NCBI GenBank assembly: GCA_030248135.1
Contig: JASANC010004097.1
Span: 1-64,000 of the forward strand
Length of the DNA: 64,000 nucleotides
Direction of reading: 5' to 3'
Source of the DNA: Theristus sp. LFF4_11
Lineage: Eukaryota; Nematoda; Chromadorea; Monhysterida; Xyalidae
Position numbers and translations under genes: made by a program. Positions 31,501 to 42,207 of the stretch are shown one piece after another. Each line of letters starts with the position of its first letter. Position 1 is the first letter of the stretch. Below the pieces are notes generated by a model. It was not told the DNA's origin. It worked only from the letters and a program-made list of their open reading frames with translations, and made no database searches.

Positions 31501-32220
31501 GCGATTCGCTACGACGCTAAATACTGCGATCCATTCTGGTACCAGGTCGGTTTAATTTCATTGAAATTCACTCTGACGTGCAGTACACCATCAGCGTGTT
31601 GAAGTCAAACTTTTGAACAGTGTTTGCTTCGGGTGACTTTACATTTGCACCATGCATGGATTGTTGATTGATAATCGTGTTTCATAACTCAACGATGTTC
31701 AGGACACTTGGGTGCAGCATCTGTGCGACTTGATGTCCAGCTGGGCGGTCGTCTCTGACGTCTGGTATCTGCCGCCGATGTCACGCAAACCGGAACAAAC
31801 AGCGATCCAGTTCGCTGATGAGGTTCGTTTTGCACAAACAAGTCGTCGTCGAATCAGAAAAATCGAACGACAAACTGACCCAGTATGATAATGATGCTGA
31901 TTGGCCGTACAGGATCACTGTGTGGGCGAATGGGACAAAAGTTGGATCTTTCTTCAATCTGCCCAGACGTTTGCGCAATCTGAATTCAGGTGAAAGCGGC
32001 CATCTCCGAGGCAGCCGGTCTTCGCTTCTTGTCCTGGGACGGAATGCTGAAAATGTTCACGGTGAAGCCGCAGATGCGCGCGAATGAACAGCGCGAATAC
32101 AGCGAGTATTTCATGGAGCATTACAAACGAGCGACCGAGTGCGAGACGGTGCTTGGTGTGCTCAATGATGCAAAGCACGAGCAAGCCGGTGCAACACAAC
32201 GAACGCCGCACGCCCAATGA
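28596..32220 (+). CDS. Glycerol-3-phosphate acyltransferase, GPAT3/4 type, 8 exons
   Basis: An ER membrane enzyme that acylates glycerol-3-phosphate, the first step of glycerolipid synthesis. Exons: 28596-28856, 29312-29695, 30158-30511, 30926-31080, 31154-31255, 31425-31545, 31703-31822, 31990-32220, about 575 aa against roughly 450 in human GPAT3/4. Acyltransferase motif I is VANHTAPLDVMVL (H-x4-D); motif III is LLIFPEG, followed by VNNTAVVLFKKGAFE. YPVAIRYD, SSWAVVSDVWYLPP and LRFLSWDGMLK match the GPAT3/4 C-terminal half. Hydrophobic segments lie at residues about 15-55 and in exon 3 (ILFRYAFLFPIRFALLLTSL). Exon 2 adds a Ser/Asn-rich insert, which explains the extra length. The junction of exons 4 and 5 has no GT donor in frame; a GC donor (GA|GCGTTT) is my best guess. 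Intron 1 contains a MITE (28991-29168) and intron 3 another (30615-30710). Confidence 0.88.
28991..29168. mobile_element. MITE copy, family A (GPAT intron 1)
   Basis: About 175 bases with inverted ends of roughly 70 bases: CAGTCGAACTATAAATTATG on the left and its near-inverse at the right. Both arms include TTGGTGATCAC and GCATGCTTTCTG. A second copy sits at 62898-63051. Confidence 0.7.
30615..30710. mobile_element. MITE copy, family B (GPAT intron 3)
   Basis: Roughly 95 bases, nearly all inverted repeat: AAGGGGCATTCATGAAGCAG at the left and its inverse CATGAATGCGCC at the right. A second copy is at 37697-37768. Confidence 0.7.
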
Positions 32221-32769
32221 CCGCAGTGGATGACTGGGTTATATGGACAGACTTTATTCTTCGTCAAGGTCACTTCACCACCGCAGATCGGTATTTTTTA
32301 TTTATTTACCCATCGGTATGCAATTTGGGATAAGTTTTTAATGACTGTTTTTCTTCGATCACTAATTATCGGTGCAAAAGCGATGGGCGATGCAAAAACT
32401 TTGTAAATAATCAGCGGTTAAATGCGCGTTTTTTGATTGTCCGAAAACAGTGGCGGTGCCAAAAAAAGTTAACAATACTAATCTGAGATGTTCAATAATT
32501 CGTGATGATAAGCGACAACTACTTAATCATTTAAAATTTTATTCAAAAAGTTCGTTGTTTGTTGGACCACCAGCTGCAATCTGTACGGTCTTCCGCATGT
32601 CTTAGTTGTTACATGTTCATTTGAGTTGAATATTGTGATACCAAAAAATCACGATTGCTGGCTTCAATCAGTTTTGTGTGTTTCTGAGTCTGGTTGTGTT
32701 GTATACTGATGAATATAAACTCAAAAAAAACAATTTTCAGGCGCTTTTGTCGTTCGGTGTTCATAAACA
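32221..32769. other. Short intergenic between convergent GPAT and collagen genes
   Basis: AT-rich 3' flanks of two genes that point at each other. No exon or repeat recognised. Confidence 0.4.
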
Positions 32770-34453
32770 TTATTCTTCTGCTTCTGCTGAATCCGATTTA
32801 AGGGATGTTTGATTTTTGTGCGACCGGCTGCTTCTCGCTCGAGCTTTCGACGTGGCGAAGTGAGACGGGTAAGGCTGCGGCTGGGGTGGAGCTGGCGGCG
32901 CGTGGCGATCCGGACACGGGCAGTACTAAGAAACAAAATGAACAGTGTTAAAAAAACAGCAGGTGCAAAACAAACGTATTTACAATCAGGCGAAATTAGC
33001 ATTCTGGACATTTTAACATGGCATGCTGATTGGCTACATCGAGCCAATTGGACCAATCAGTGAGCAGTCAATTCAGAAGCTGGCAATCAAGTGATTGCCT
33101 ATGATTTCCGGTTCGATATTTGAATCAAATCAGCGCAATGTAAACAATGGCTGTTCAATGCACTGACCCCCCTATCTTCTCCGGGAGCACCAGGTGCCCC
33201 ATCGAGTCCTGGCCGCCCTGATTGTCCGCGTTCCCCGTTGTGTCCGTCGTCTCCCGGGGCACCAATTTCGCCGACCGTGCCGTGCGTGTCCTTGCCCGGT
33301 GCGCCCGGGTCGCCCGGCAGTCCACGTGAGCCCGGAAGGCCCGGCATCCCTGGAAGGCCTGGACCAGCGCCTGCACTGTTGCCAAAGCGGCCGACTAAGC
33401 CGGGCGGGCCAGTGCGACCTGAACCGTACAGATGAACAAACAGTGCAGTGCCAAGACTAAAACAGGCGAGAATGAGCACAAGAATTCGGTGTTGTGTTAC
33501 CTGCCGCACCACGTTTGCCCTTCGGTCCCGGCTTGCCCGGCGGTCCCGGTGTCATATAGCCGGGGTCTCCCGGTTTTCCCGCCGGACCGAGTTCACCCTC
33601 GGGTCCGGGCAGTCCCGGTGGCCCGGGTGGTCCAGCGGGGCAGAGAATGCAGGCCTGTGGCGGCGTTGGCGCGCCGTAAGCGTCCACTGCGGCCGGTTGA
33701 GGCTCCATCGCGGCCATCACCACTTCCAGGGTGTTCATCCCTCGTAGGCCGGGTTCGCCGGGAACGCCAGCTTTACCCGGATATCCGGGTCTGCCCTTTC
33801 TGCCGGGCATACCCGGTGGACACTGGTTGTTGGTGTCGCAGTTGCATTGAGCGTCGCCTGTGTCATGTGCGGTGTGTCGGCTGACGCGGTGTAGCACGGT
33901 GGACTTTTGCTGGACGTCCATTACGTCCGCCCAGAGACGGTCGCGTTTGCGCTGAAATGCTAGTTCACGGCAAGATGCTTGCGTTGTTGTGGGCTGTGGC
34001 CCATGCCGACGCGTGAAAACAAAGTGTAACGCCCCCTTTTGCTTTGTGGGCTGCGGAGTGACACCGCGGGTACCAGACATTTGTTTTTGTGCAGTTTCAC
34101 CCGACGCCCGGTCAGCGAAGGCCGGATTCGTCAATCGATTAGTCAACTAACAAACCGATTTGTCTGAACGACAGACCCCGCAAAAACAGTGTCCAGTACT
34201 CGCAGTGTCAGTCCGCACCTCACACCCACTGACGATAATTTTGCACCAGTGGCTGGTCTTTATTGTTTCATGTTCTCACCTTGATATACTGAAGATCTCT
34301 CGTAAGATCGAGCTCCAAACGATCGATTTCGTTGTGCAGTGATGGCAGCACAAACAAGCACGCAACGAGCGCTGTCACACTTGCGATTGTGCTCGCGCAA
34401 ACACACAGGCCCGCTGAAAAAGCATTGCGATCCGCAACATGGTCCGCGCACAT
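32770..34453 (-). CDS. Nematode cuticle collagen, 4 exons
   Basis: A secreted structural protein of the nematode cuticle. Exons on the minus strand: 34453-34280, 33951-33501, 33418-33168, 32925-32770, about 343 aa. Exon 1 carries the cuticle-collagen N-terminal domain: a membrane or signal segment [20 protein letters not shown] followed by [11 protein letters not shown], and exon 2 continues with RLWADVM. Triple-helical Gly-X-Y blocks occur in exon 2 (starting [15 protein letters not shown], then [15 protein letters not shown]) and exon 3 ([10 protein letters not shown] to GAPGED), separated by short Cys-containing breaks ([13 protein letters not shown]). The C-terminal exon starts YCPCPDR, a cuticle-collagen signature, and ends in a basic and then acidic tail. 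Phases agree throughout. Which cuticle layer or stage it serves cannot be told. Confidence 0.92.
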
Positions 34454-35112
34454 GTGTGTGATCTTTTTAAATAAAAAACTGATTAAATTAAATACCTGGA
34501 GTTGAATAGTACTGCAACATGACTGCTGCAGGATGCTAAAATGACTAAGGGTATCTTAGAGAAAATATTTTATACTCTGGATCAAACCGACGCTACACAC
34601 ACGATTGCGTTCATGAGTGCCTCTTTCAAACATAATGGTTGACGCAACAAGAGAAACGCTCTTCAAGCACTTACGCTTTTTTCAACGTAAAATGTCAAGC
34701 ATTTTGTGGGCCGGTGAGTGAGCAGAGGTGACCCAATTACGTTTCGGTAAACCTTCCGCGTTTTGTACAACAAGCGGTGAAGTATCACAACGGATGATGG
34801 AACATTTTTGCAGTGACTTTTTGAAAAACGTGCTTTCCTGACTTATCAGTGGTAAAAAAAATTCTTTTGACGCAGAAGACGGACCAGTTTTTACTTTCAC
34901 TCATTCACACGATCACACCGGATGGCAGTAAACTTCTTCTATTTGCTACAGATCAAGACATTTGAGCGGCTTCTGTGGTTTTTTTTGCAAATTCCACCTT
35001 GAACATTTCCAACATTCGTTAGCTATGAAGTTCACAATAATAAATACAAGCAAACTAGACAATGTGGTGTACAAACAAGCAGCAAATTGTGTAAAACACA
35101 GTTGTCAACAGA
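34454..35112. other. Intergenic between collagen and NDUFA10
   Basis: Contains the collagen promoter region (to the right of 34453 on the minus strand) and the 3' flank of NDUFA10. No element I can name. Confidence 0.4.
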
Positions 35113-37662
35113 TCAATGGTGAGCTTTTTTGTACACATAAGTATAGTACGTTTCGGCACCGGAGAAGTCGTGTGGTGCCCGTGACATCGGAAACGACACA
35201 AACCATGCGTCTTGGTAGTAGTGCTCAAACCTAAAAATATGACAAATTTAAACGAATTCAAGTGGATATGGCGATTTTCAATGAAAAAGGCTGTTTGCAA
35301 CTGACCATTTCTCCATGCACAGCGGTTTTCTAAACCTGGCGGCTTGCGCAATCTGCCACCAATTCTTTTTCCACTCGGAAGGATGGAAACCCGGTGCGTA
35401 GCCGTCTTTGTAGCACTAAAAAGCAATCGTAAAAGGGCCATCAAACTCAGAAAGAACAAGCTTGCAATCAAAAAACGTCCACTAACGTGATGCTGCAACG
35501 CAGCAAACCAGTTGTACGTGTCGTCGCTGTGACAGTACATCTCCGGCGCATCCCAGCTCCACATCTCATGCCAAACCTTCAACGGTATCATCTTCTCCGT
35601 GAACCTGAAATGCAATCGAAAACGAATAATTTGATTTACTAGTTCACTGTAGCTCGAGACAAAAAAAGAAAAAACAGAAAAAATTACGATTCGTTGCACA
35701 AATTTATTCACGAAAAAGGAACGCACTGTTTGCGAATGCGGTTCCACTCGACTTGATCGGGTAGATTGTGTCCGGCAACATTCCATCCCTCGAACATGTT
35801 GCCAGAGTGCCACTCGTAGAAGTCGAGGTCAAGTGACTCGATGTCTTCAATCATCTGCAAACCACACACACAAAAATTGCTTTGGGCTGGCACAGGAAAT
35901 AAAAGCGACGACTTTTTCAAGTTTTTTCTTGCAAAAATAAAGAACCGGTTTTTTACCTCAAAATGTTTAGGATATTTTGGTAGAAAACTATTGGACGATG
36001 ATACCGATTGAAAAAAACCAATGTTAACTAGGTTGACCTCATCTAACATCATGAAGCAAACATACGGTGCGTACCTTGTCCATGTCCCTTGTCTTTGCCC
36101 AGTCGTACACAATCACCTTCGAGAATCGTTTCGCCTCCATGAGCATGTCGCGATAGCTGTCTTCGATCACTTGCAGATATTCGAGATCGAGTATTTTGCT
36201 GTTCACTTCGTACGGCTGAATACAAATCAATCAGTGAGCCCAATTCAGAAGCAACCAATCAGTTGGTTTCCATTTGCACTGTATCACCACGTGACGCTCT
36301 TGATGGCACCACACCAGACACCTTTCTCAACTGCAACTTTGTGGGCTAAACTGGGTGTACCACATATTCAAACATCAAAACAATTGCGGTGAATCGCGTT
36401 TAGAAAACTCAACGTCAAGTTTGCAAACACGGTTGAAACAAGATTCTCAACTAACAATATTTCGCTTTTTGATGTTCTCCATGCACGCGTCGACGGGCGA
36501 ATCGAGATAGATGAACAGATGCGGATAAATATTCTCAAACTCCGGAATCGCAAACCTTCGCATGTAGAAATACAGTCGATGGACTGAAACGAATGAAAAT
36601 AAAAAAAACTGCGACTGACATGAACAAACACTGAACGCCGCCATTCACGAAACTGACGTACAGCCGGGTGTGAGCGCTCGTTTCTTCAGCGCCGCATTCA
36701 CAAACACGAAATCGCTGAAATACGATCGCTCCATGACGACGCCTTGGCCTAAAATTGCGTTTCGGTCAGTCAGTCAACTGCGATTATCGCAGAAACATGC
36801 CGCCAAAACGATCTCACTACTGCCAACAGACCAGTGTTCAGAACGTGCGCGACCGCGTTCAGATGTTGCTCCCAACGACCAATCGCCATGAACGTTTGCA
36901 TTTTACAGTTCGACACCACGTTGTACGGATCCTCATAGAACATCTTGATGTCGCCCCATCGGTAGCACGGCTGAAAGCAAGCACATGAACAGAACAGACA
37001 AGAAACATCACTGCAACATAATGAGTAGTCAAATCTCAATGCAAGCCACAAATGCTAGTCTGATCAAAAACACAACCGGAAAATCGTGGTAAATCGTTCG
37101 AATGTCGAAACCATTCCCTTTGATCAAAATTTTGTCCATCGTATACTCCGGTATATAGTGAAAGCCAAGTCGGTCCGCGAGCTCCTTGCAAACGGTCGTC
37201 TAAAAAACAGAACTTTGATAACGAACAGTGACAATCAAAAACCACAGTTGTCAAACATTGTTTTCCAACCTTTCCACAGCCGATGTTGCCCTCAACAACG
37301 ATGATTTTTGAGTTTTCATCCAGCCGCTTAGACGTGCCATCAAACCATTTGTCGCACCAGTTGTAACTGAACATTGAAATTGAAACAAAACATCACCACT
37401 GCATGAAGCCACGACTACACAAGAAAGCCCAGACGCAGCGCAGACGTGACCGTCCGTACCCGACTTGCTGATACGGCCACGGCTCATGCACTTGATCGGG
37501 TGGCTTTGGTTTGCGGTTGGCGAGCGACGTTATGGAGCATTTTTGCAACTGGCTGCTGCTGACGCCGGTTGACGCGTGTGACGAGGCGACAAATGCGGAC
37601 ACAAGCAGACGGCCGTTGCACGACGACGCCGACGACAGCACCCGCCAGCAGCACAGCGACAT
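35113..37662 (-). CDS. NDUFA10: NADH dehydrogenase 1 alpha subcomplex subunit 10 (complex I 42-kDa), 11 exons
   Basis: An accessory subunit of mitochondrial complex I, derived from the deoxynucleoside kinase fold. Minus-strand exons: 37662-37460, 37366-37270, 37199-37077, 36970-36832, 36748-36662, 36583-36456, 36215-36075, 35854-35727, 35604-35487, 35415-35306, 35230-35113; total 1392 bases, 463 aa. The N-terminal 60 residues are rich in Ser, Arg and Ala with few acids, consistent with a mitochondrial presequence. The P-loop is VVEGNIGCGKTT. Other conserved parts are GVVMERSYFSDFVF, LFIYLDSPVDACMENIKKR, and near the C-terminus HPSEWKKNWWQIAQ. Every junction is GT-AG with matching phase. Start at 37662 was chosen because it is in frame with RKPKPPDQVHEPWPY; the overlapping frame from 37672 ends before that block. 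Confidence 0.93.
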
Positions 37663-37696
37663 TGCTACTCAAAACAGGGCAGAAAGGTAAGTCAGT

Positions 37697-37768
37697 AAAG
37701 GCGCATTCATGACGCAGTATTTACTGACGCGTAGCTGTGTTAAATACTGCTTCATGAATGCCCCTTAA
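37697..37768. mobile_element. MITE copy, family B (upstream of NDUFA10)
   Basis: About 72 bases, starting AAGGCGCATTCATGACGCAG and ending in the near-inverse CTTCATGAATGCCCCTTA. Shorter internal part than the copy at 30615-30710. It lies just upstream of the NDUFA10 start, within its likely promoter. Confidence 0.7.
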
Positions 37769-38342
37769 GTATGATAACTTAAACAGAGATGCTGCCGCTG
37801 CAATGCAGCTTTATAGTGCTACGTCCAATAGTGACACCACTGAGCCCCTGAATGAGTTAAAGGAAAATCAGAACTCCGTTTTTTTTCATGCAAAAAATTC
37901 GCCAATGTCTGCTCTTCATCGTGACGTGAGAAAACTGAATTTGTTGATTCATGAATTCATCCCGGCGTTCAGTGGTGTAGTGCTATTGAAGTGCTAATTT
38001 TTTTATAAAGCCGCTTGCCACAATCAACCAAACGGCTTTCTCGTTTCCAACAACGGAAAAGGGTGAAAGATACAAACAAAGAACGAGAAGGGTGTGCCGT
38101 GCGTGCGTGTGTGTGTGTCGCTCTCCTCTCTGCAGTTTGCGAAACATTTTTTTGTGAAACATTGAGAACAAGCACCACGCAAGAACGCCACAGAAAACAA
38201 GCACCGAACGAAACAACCGTAATCGACTAAATTTGAGACATTTGACATGCAGTTTAGTATACAGACAAGCTAATGAACGTTTTTACTCACAACAAAAACA
38301 AATCACGCAATTCCACCAGTTAACCATTTCTTCAGCGACTTC

Positions 38343-38725
38343 TGGGGGTGGGGGTTTATTTTTTTTGGGGGGGGGGGCTTTATTTTTTTGGGGGGGGTTT
38401 ATTTGGAAACCATTTTTAGGAGTGGGCAAAATGGCAAAAATACCTTCCATGGCAGGAAGGAAGTCGCAGAAACTTCTACTCTACATAGAAATTTACAACA
38501 GCCTTTTGTAATGAAATTACCATTAACTCATCCATTTGGGGCCTTTGGTAGCACAATTTCATCATTTTCACTGCAACCAGCCACTGAATTCGCTGGGTAT
38601 GTGTTTCAAACAGGTTTCAATAATCCCCCATGGGGGATTATTTTTTGGGGGGGGGGGATTATTTGGAAACTTGCCGAGGGGGTGGGGGTTTATTTTTGGG
38701 GGGGTTTAATTTTGGGGGGTGGTTT
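38343..38725. repeat. G-run-rich repeat block
   Basis: Two sets of G runs (up to nine) alternating with TTTATTT: 38343-38400 and 38637-38720, for example GGGGGGGGGATTATTTGG, flanking about 230 ordinary bases. The pattern resembles part of a dispersed element, and the four or more G runs could fold as G-quadruplexes. Confidence 0.5.
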
Positions 38726-38825
38726 AATAGAGGTAATACGGTAAATGAACACCAAAGCGATCCAAAAAAAACTTTTCGCAACCAACCAGTGACAATCCAC
38801 AATCTAATTTTCCACGAGTATGTCT

Positions 38826-38895
38826 TGTCCACGGCGAGGTTCGAACCCGGTACCTACAGAACTGTAGGCCGAAGTTCTACCGCTACGCCACGGAC
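38826..38895 (-). pseudogene. Degenerate tRNA or tRNA-derived SINE head
   Basis: On the minus strand the sequence contains an A-box-like TGGCGTAGCGGTAGA and a B-box-like GGGTTCGAACC at tRNA spacing. Acceptor ends GTCCGTG and CGTGGAC pair with two G-U wobbles, and a 5-bp anticodon stem CCTAC/GTAGG is present. The anticodon loop is only 6 nt and the D and T stems are imperfect, so a functional tRNA is unlikely. No identity is assigned. Confidence 0.45.
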
Positions 38896-40029
38896 GCGAA
38901 ATTTCAAATATTTTACTTATGCTGCTTTCAAACAGGCCATGCTCAATGCTCATGCAACGTTGATGTGAATATAGATAGCTAATTGGTGCTTTATGGGAGG
39001 GCCGCGCCCGCGCCGCGCACCTTGTTGTGCAGGGATGAAGCTGAAGCAGAGGTCTGGTGTCTGCGTGTCGGTGACAGTGAGTTCAGTTGATTGGTGCAGG
39101 CGGCAGGAATAACGGAGACGGGTGTATTGCGCTGGCGTGTGACGGGACGGCCAATCAGCAAGAAACACATCGAAATTTCACATCTCATCACATGATCCTC
39201 TCTTATCAAAGAAATCCTGCCAATGCCAACCTGGCTGTTGCGGTGCGGTTCGGACGCGGAGGCACGTTTGATCGGTTGTTCGGTGGCAGTCGGTCGCGAT
39301 CACCTTTCGCTGTTGGAAGCCGATCTTCGGTTCGGTTGGGCTTCGGTGAAAGCTGAAATGTTGAAATCCGTGAAAAATTGCATCGTGAAGGCAAAAGTTG
39401 CAAAAATTGCAGCCACTTGCCAAGTTGTTTGGCGCTTTTTGCGTCGCCACTCGAAACGGACTGGCCGTGCGTGATTGCTCGCTTGCACACGTTTGCTCGT
39501 GGTCCGTTTCGTGTGCCTGTGGCCGTTCGTTTTCCTGTTGTTTCAGCGTTCAGCCAGCGGGCAGTGGTTGTTAATGACACGCATATATGCGTGGCCACAA
39601 GCCAACCCAGGCAGTGGTTGGTTGTTTTGAAAAAAAAACGGAATGCAACCTTCAGAATTGTACCAAAACAACAGGAAAATGGATAGTTTTTGATAAACCA
39701 CCATTTTGAAATTTTGACAAAATTTTCTCGCTTTTGCGATTTTTCGAGCACCGAATTTTGGAAGAACCGAAAGAATAGATTTTCTTTAAAATAGAGGAAA
39801 TTTGTGAATTGCTTGAAAATGTTGACAACTGGATTGGTTGCGTTTTGATTTGACAACAAATAGTCTGTTGCGACGCAAAATACAGTTGATCCAGTCTTTA
39901 GTGAATGCCAACCAGATATAATTTTGTTCCAAAAAGGGGATTTTTGAAATTTGTTCAAAATTGATCGAAGTCGATCAATTTTGATGGGTGAGTTGCTCAC
40001 GGGAAACTCTCCATAGCTGCGCTGCGCCC

Positions 40030-41130
40030 TTAGCTCTGACACAACCGAACACGAACACCGCAACCACGTGACCCAGTCACCGCAGTGTCATCATCACAGT
40101 CCCCGACCCATTGACAGGGGACACAGTTGCTGATGCTGACACCGACTACAGAGCACCGTTGAACAAGCGTGCTGACTGCAGAACTCGAGAGTAGGGACCA
40201 GAGACGCCCGGCACGCTTCAAACCCTCTAGGCACGTCAAGCCCAAAACAACCATTGAAAGCTGCGCACCACTCCGAGTCGGGTCCAGCCGCTGTCCTGCC
40301 AAAGAGGGTTTGTCCGGCGGCCGACTACGTTTTCTCAGCATGCAGTAATTTGAAAGATGTTGAAAGATTGCGTTTTTATTCCCCCCCCCCCCATTCAAAA
40401 ACATCATCTCCAAACAGTCCGGCATGGCGCTGGGACATGAACTGTCCGCGAGAGACGTTTCTTCAATGTTTCTTCCTTCTTCTCTGGTGATGTTTTTACA
40501 GTGCTTGAACTGAAGATGGCTGTTACGTGTTACGTGCAACGAAATAACGTGCAAAGTACGAACAACAATGAACACAAGAAACAAAAACATGACAATTGAC
40601 AAAAACAAAAAATGCATGCACTTCAAACGTAACAAACGAGACACAACCGAGTAGCAGCCAGTTTCAGTTCAATCAAACTGCTGTTTTTGATTTTTGCCTT
40701 TACTTTCGTGATCTGGAGAAACACAAAAGAGATGTCTCTGGCAGGCAGTTCACATGCCGGCCTGTTTGCACCCCTGAAATTCTGGTTTGCCCCACTGCAT
40801 GCTGAGAAAGTAGCGTTCCGCCCGGCCCAATGTGACACGGCAGCAGGGAGCGAGCTGCGGAGCAGAATATAACAGCCCCGCCGGATGGGAAGGACAGAAA
40901 CGGCCATGTTGAGGGTCCTCCACACGCCTTCACCCTCCGGTATAGTCTCCCGCCGCGCCGCAGCCAACGCCGCTTGCCCAGGGTACGATGCAGCCGATGG
41001 CAACATCAGCAACCATGACCTCTGTGTTTGGTCAAGGCTGCTGATGATGACACCACGCCCAGCGCTGTGGCTGGTGCGCGTCGTCATCATGTGCACGGCC
41101 ATGGCAGAAAGGGCACCAAGACGTCGAAAA
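40030..41130. repeat. Possible decayed GC-rich inverted-repeat element
   Basis: Two GC-rich tracts (about 40030-40348 and 40783-41130) enclose an AT-rich core with a 12-base C run at 40381-40392. The inner ends are inverted: GCCGGCGGCC...TTTTCTCAGCATGCAGT (to 40348) against ACTGCATGCTGAGAAAGTAGC (from about 40793). Similarity weakens outward. Probably an old DNA transposon; no transposase found. Confidence 0.4.
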
Positions 41131-42207
41131 AAGTGAGCAACTGAAAATTTTCGGTGCTTGCGCAAGTGTTTTATGGCAAACCGGACCAATCACGTCAATT
41201 GATAAGGCATTCACCAATCACTGAGTGCCACCGCTGCAAAAAAGAAATTTCGTGATGTCAAAAAGAAATTTCTCAATTCAAAATTTGCCGTTTCTCTCGC
41301 CACTACGATTACCTGAAAGCTAAAGGAAACAAAATGTTATACTATAAGCAAAACCGGTTTCTCGGTTTAAAAATGTTTGCATTTTGCTGGGTTTTTTTTA
41401 ATTTGAAGCACGCCCCCACCGATTCCGATGGCCACAATGCCTCCACAGTGAATAATTATTACATTGCAACGGGTTGGGGCACGGACGACGATGTTGAACT
41501 GGGGTTCAAAAAAGTGAAAATCTCATTTTTAATTCACATGAACTGCATCCCCATTCAAAATATTAAAAAATCAATCTTCTTTGCAATTGTTATATGATCA
41601 GCAAAGATCGGTTGTATATTTTGAACGACAGCTTCAATTTTACAAAAATTTCATTTACAGTCAAAGCAATTTTTACAAGCGTGCATAAAGCTTCAAAACT
41701 AGTTTCAAGTAAGAAGTGTAAGCAATTGGAATAGTGCAATCAAGATATAGATTAGATACGATTGGAATAGATCAAGGATATCAAGAATCAAAATCAGTGC
41801 AATAGCAACCAAAACAGGTGCGTCATCTGAAACCGCTTTTTAAACGTCGCAATTTATTTCGTCAAACGAAATGAACTGCCCTTGCGCCGTTCGCCGAATG
41901 TAGTGCTGCAACGCAAAAACTAACGAGCCAACCATTGCTCTGTTTATGAATGAACTTCTTTATTGTTTGAATAAACCTTGTAGAATGAACATGTTGAAGT
42001 TAAAAAAATGTGTTTATATTACAGTATGGCTCAAAAACTTTCGTAGAAGTCAACTGGATTTGGCAAGTATTGTTTTTTGCCGTTTTTTTAGAGAACAACT
42101 CCAAACCCCAACCTTACAACGTGCTGGATTTGTTGACCCTCTGTAGAGAGACGAATGAAACACCCAGGACAAACAGCTTCTTGAACATTTCAAAATTTGT
42201 GTTTCTT

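Larger units (their letters stand above)
37663..42207. other. Gene-free 4.5-kb region rich in repeats
   Basis: No supported coding gene. Holds a family B MITE (37697-37768), two G-homopolymer blocks (38343-38400, 38630-38725), a degenerate tRNA-like sequence (38826-38895), a possible GC-rich inverted-repeat element (about 40030-41130) and otherwise AT-rich DNA. Several medium-length open frames here have no recognisable protein similarity and no coherent splice partners. Confidence 0.45.

Noticed and set aside
33457..33512. Hydrophobic leader-like segment in front of a collagen block on the minus strand
   Set aside because: It is the read-through translation of the collagen intron between 33501 and 33418. 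The splice sites GTAAC and TTCAG fit, and the real N-terminal domain is at 34453-34280.
244..37662. Operon organisation of the closely spaced plus-strand genes NUBP1, OXSM and OVCA2
   Set aside because: Spacings of about 70-500 bases would allow it, and nematodes do use operons, but I see no trans-splice signal or functional link strong enough to claim it.
38826..38895. Functional tRNA gene
   Set aside because: A- and B-box-like sequences are good, but the 6-nt anticodon loop and mismatched D and T stems argue against a working tRNA. Listed as degenerate instead.
40623..41189. 188-codon open frame on the minus strand
   Set aside because: No recognisable domain, and it overlaps a GC-rich inverted-repeat structure. 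High GC alone explains the lack of stop codons.
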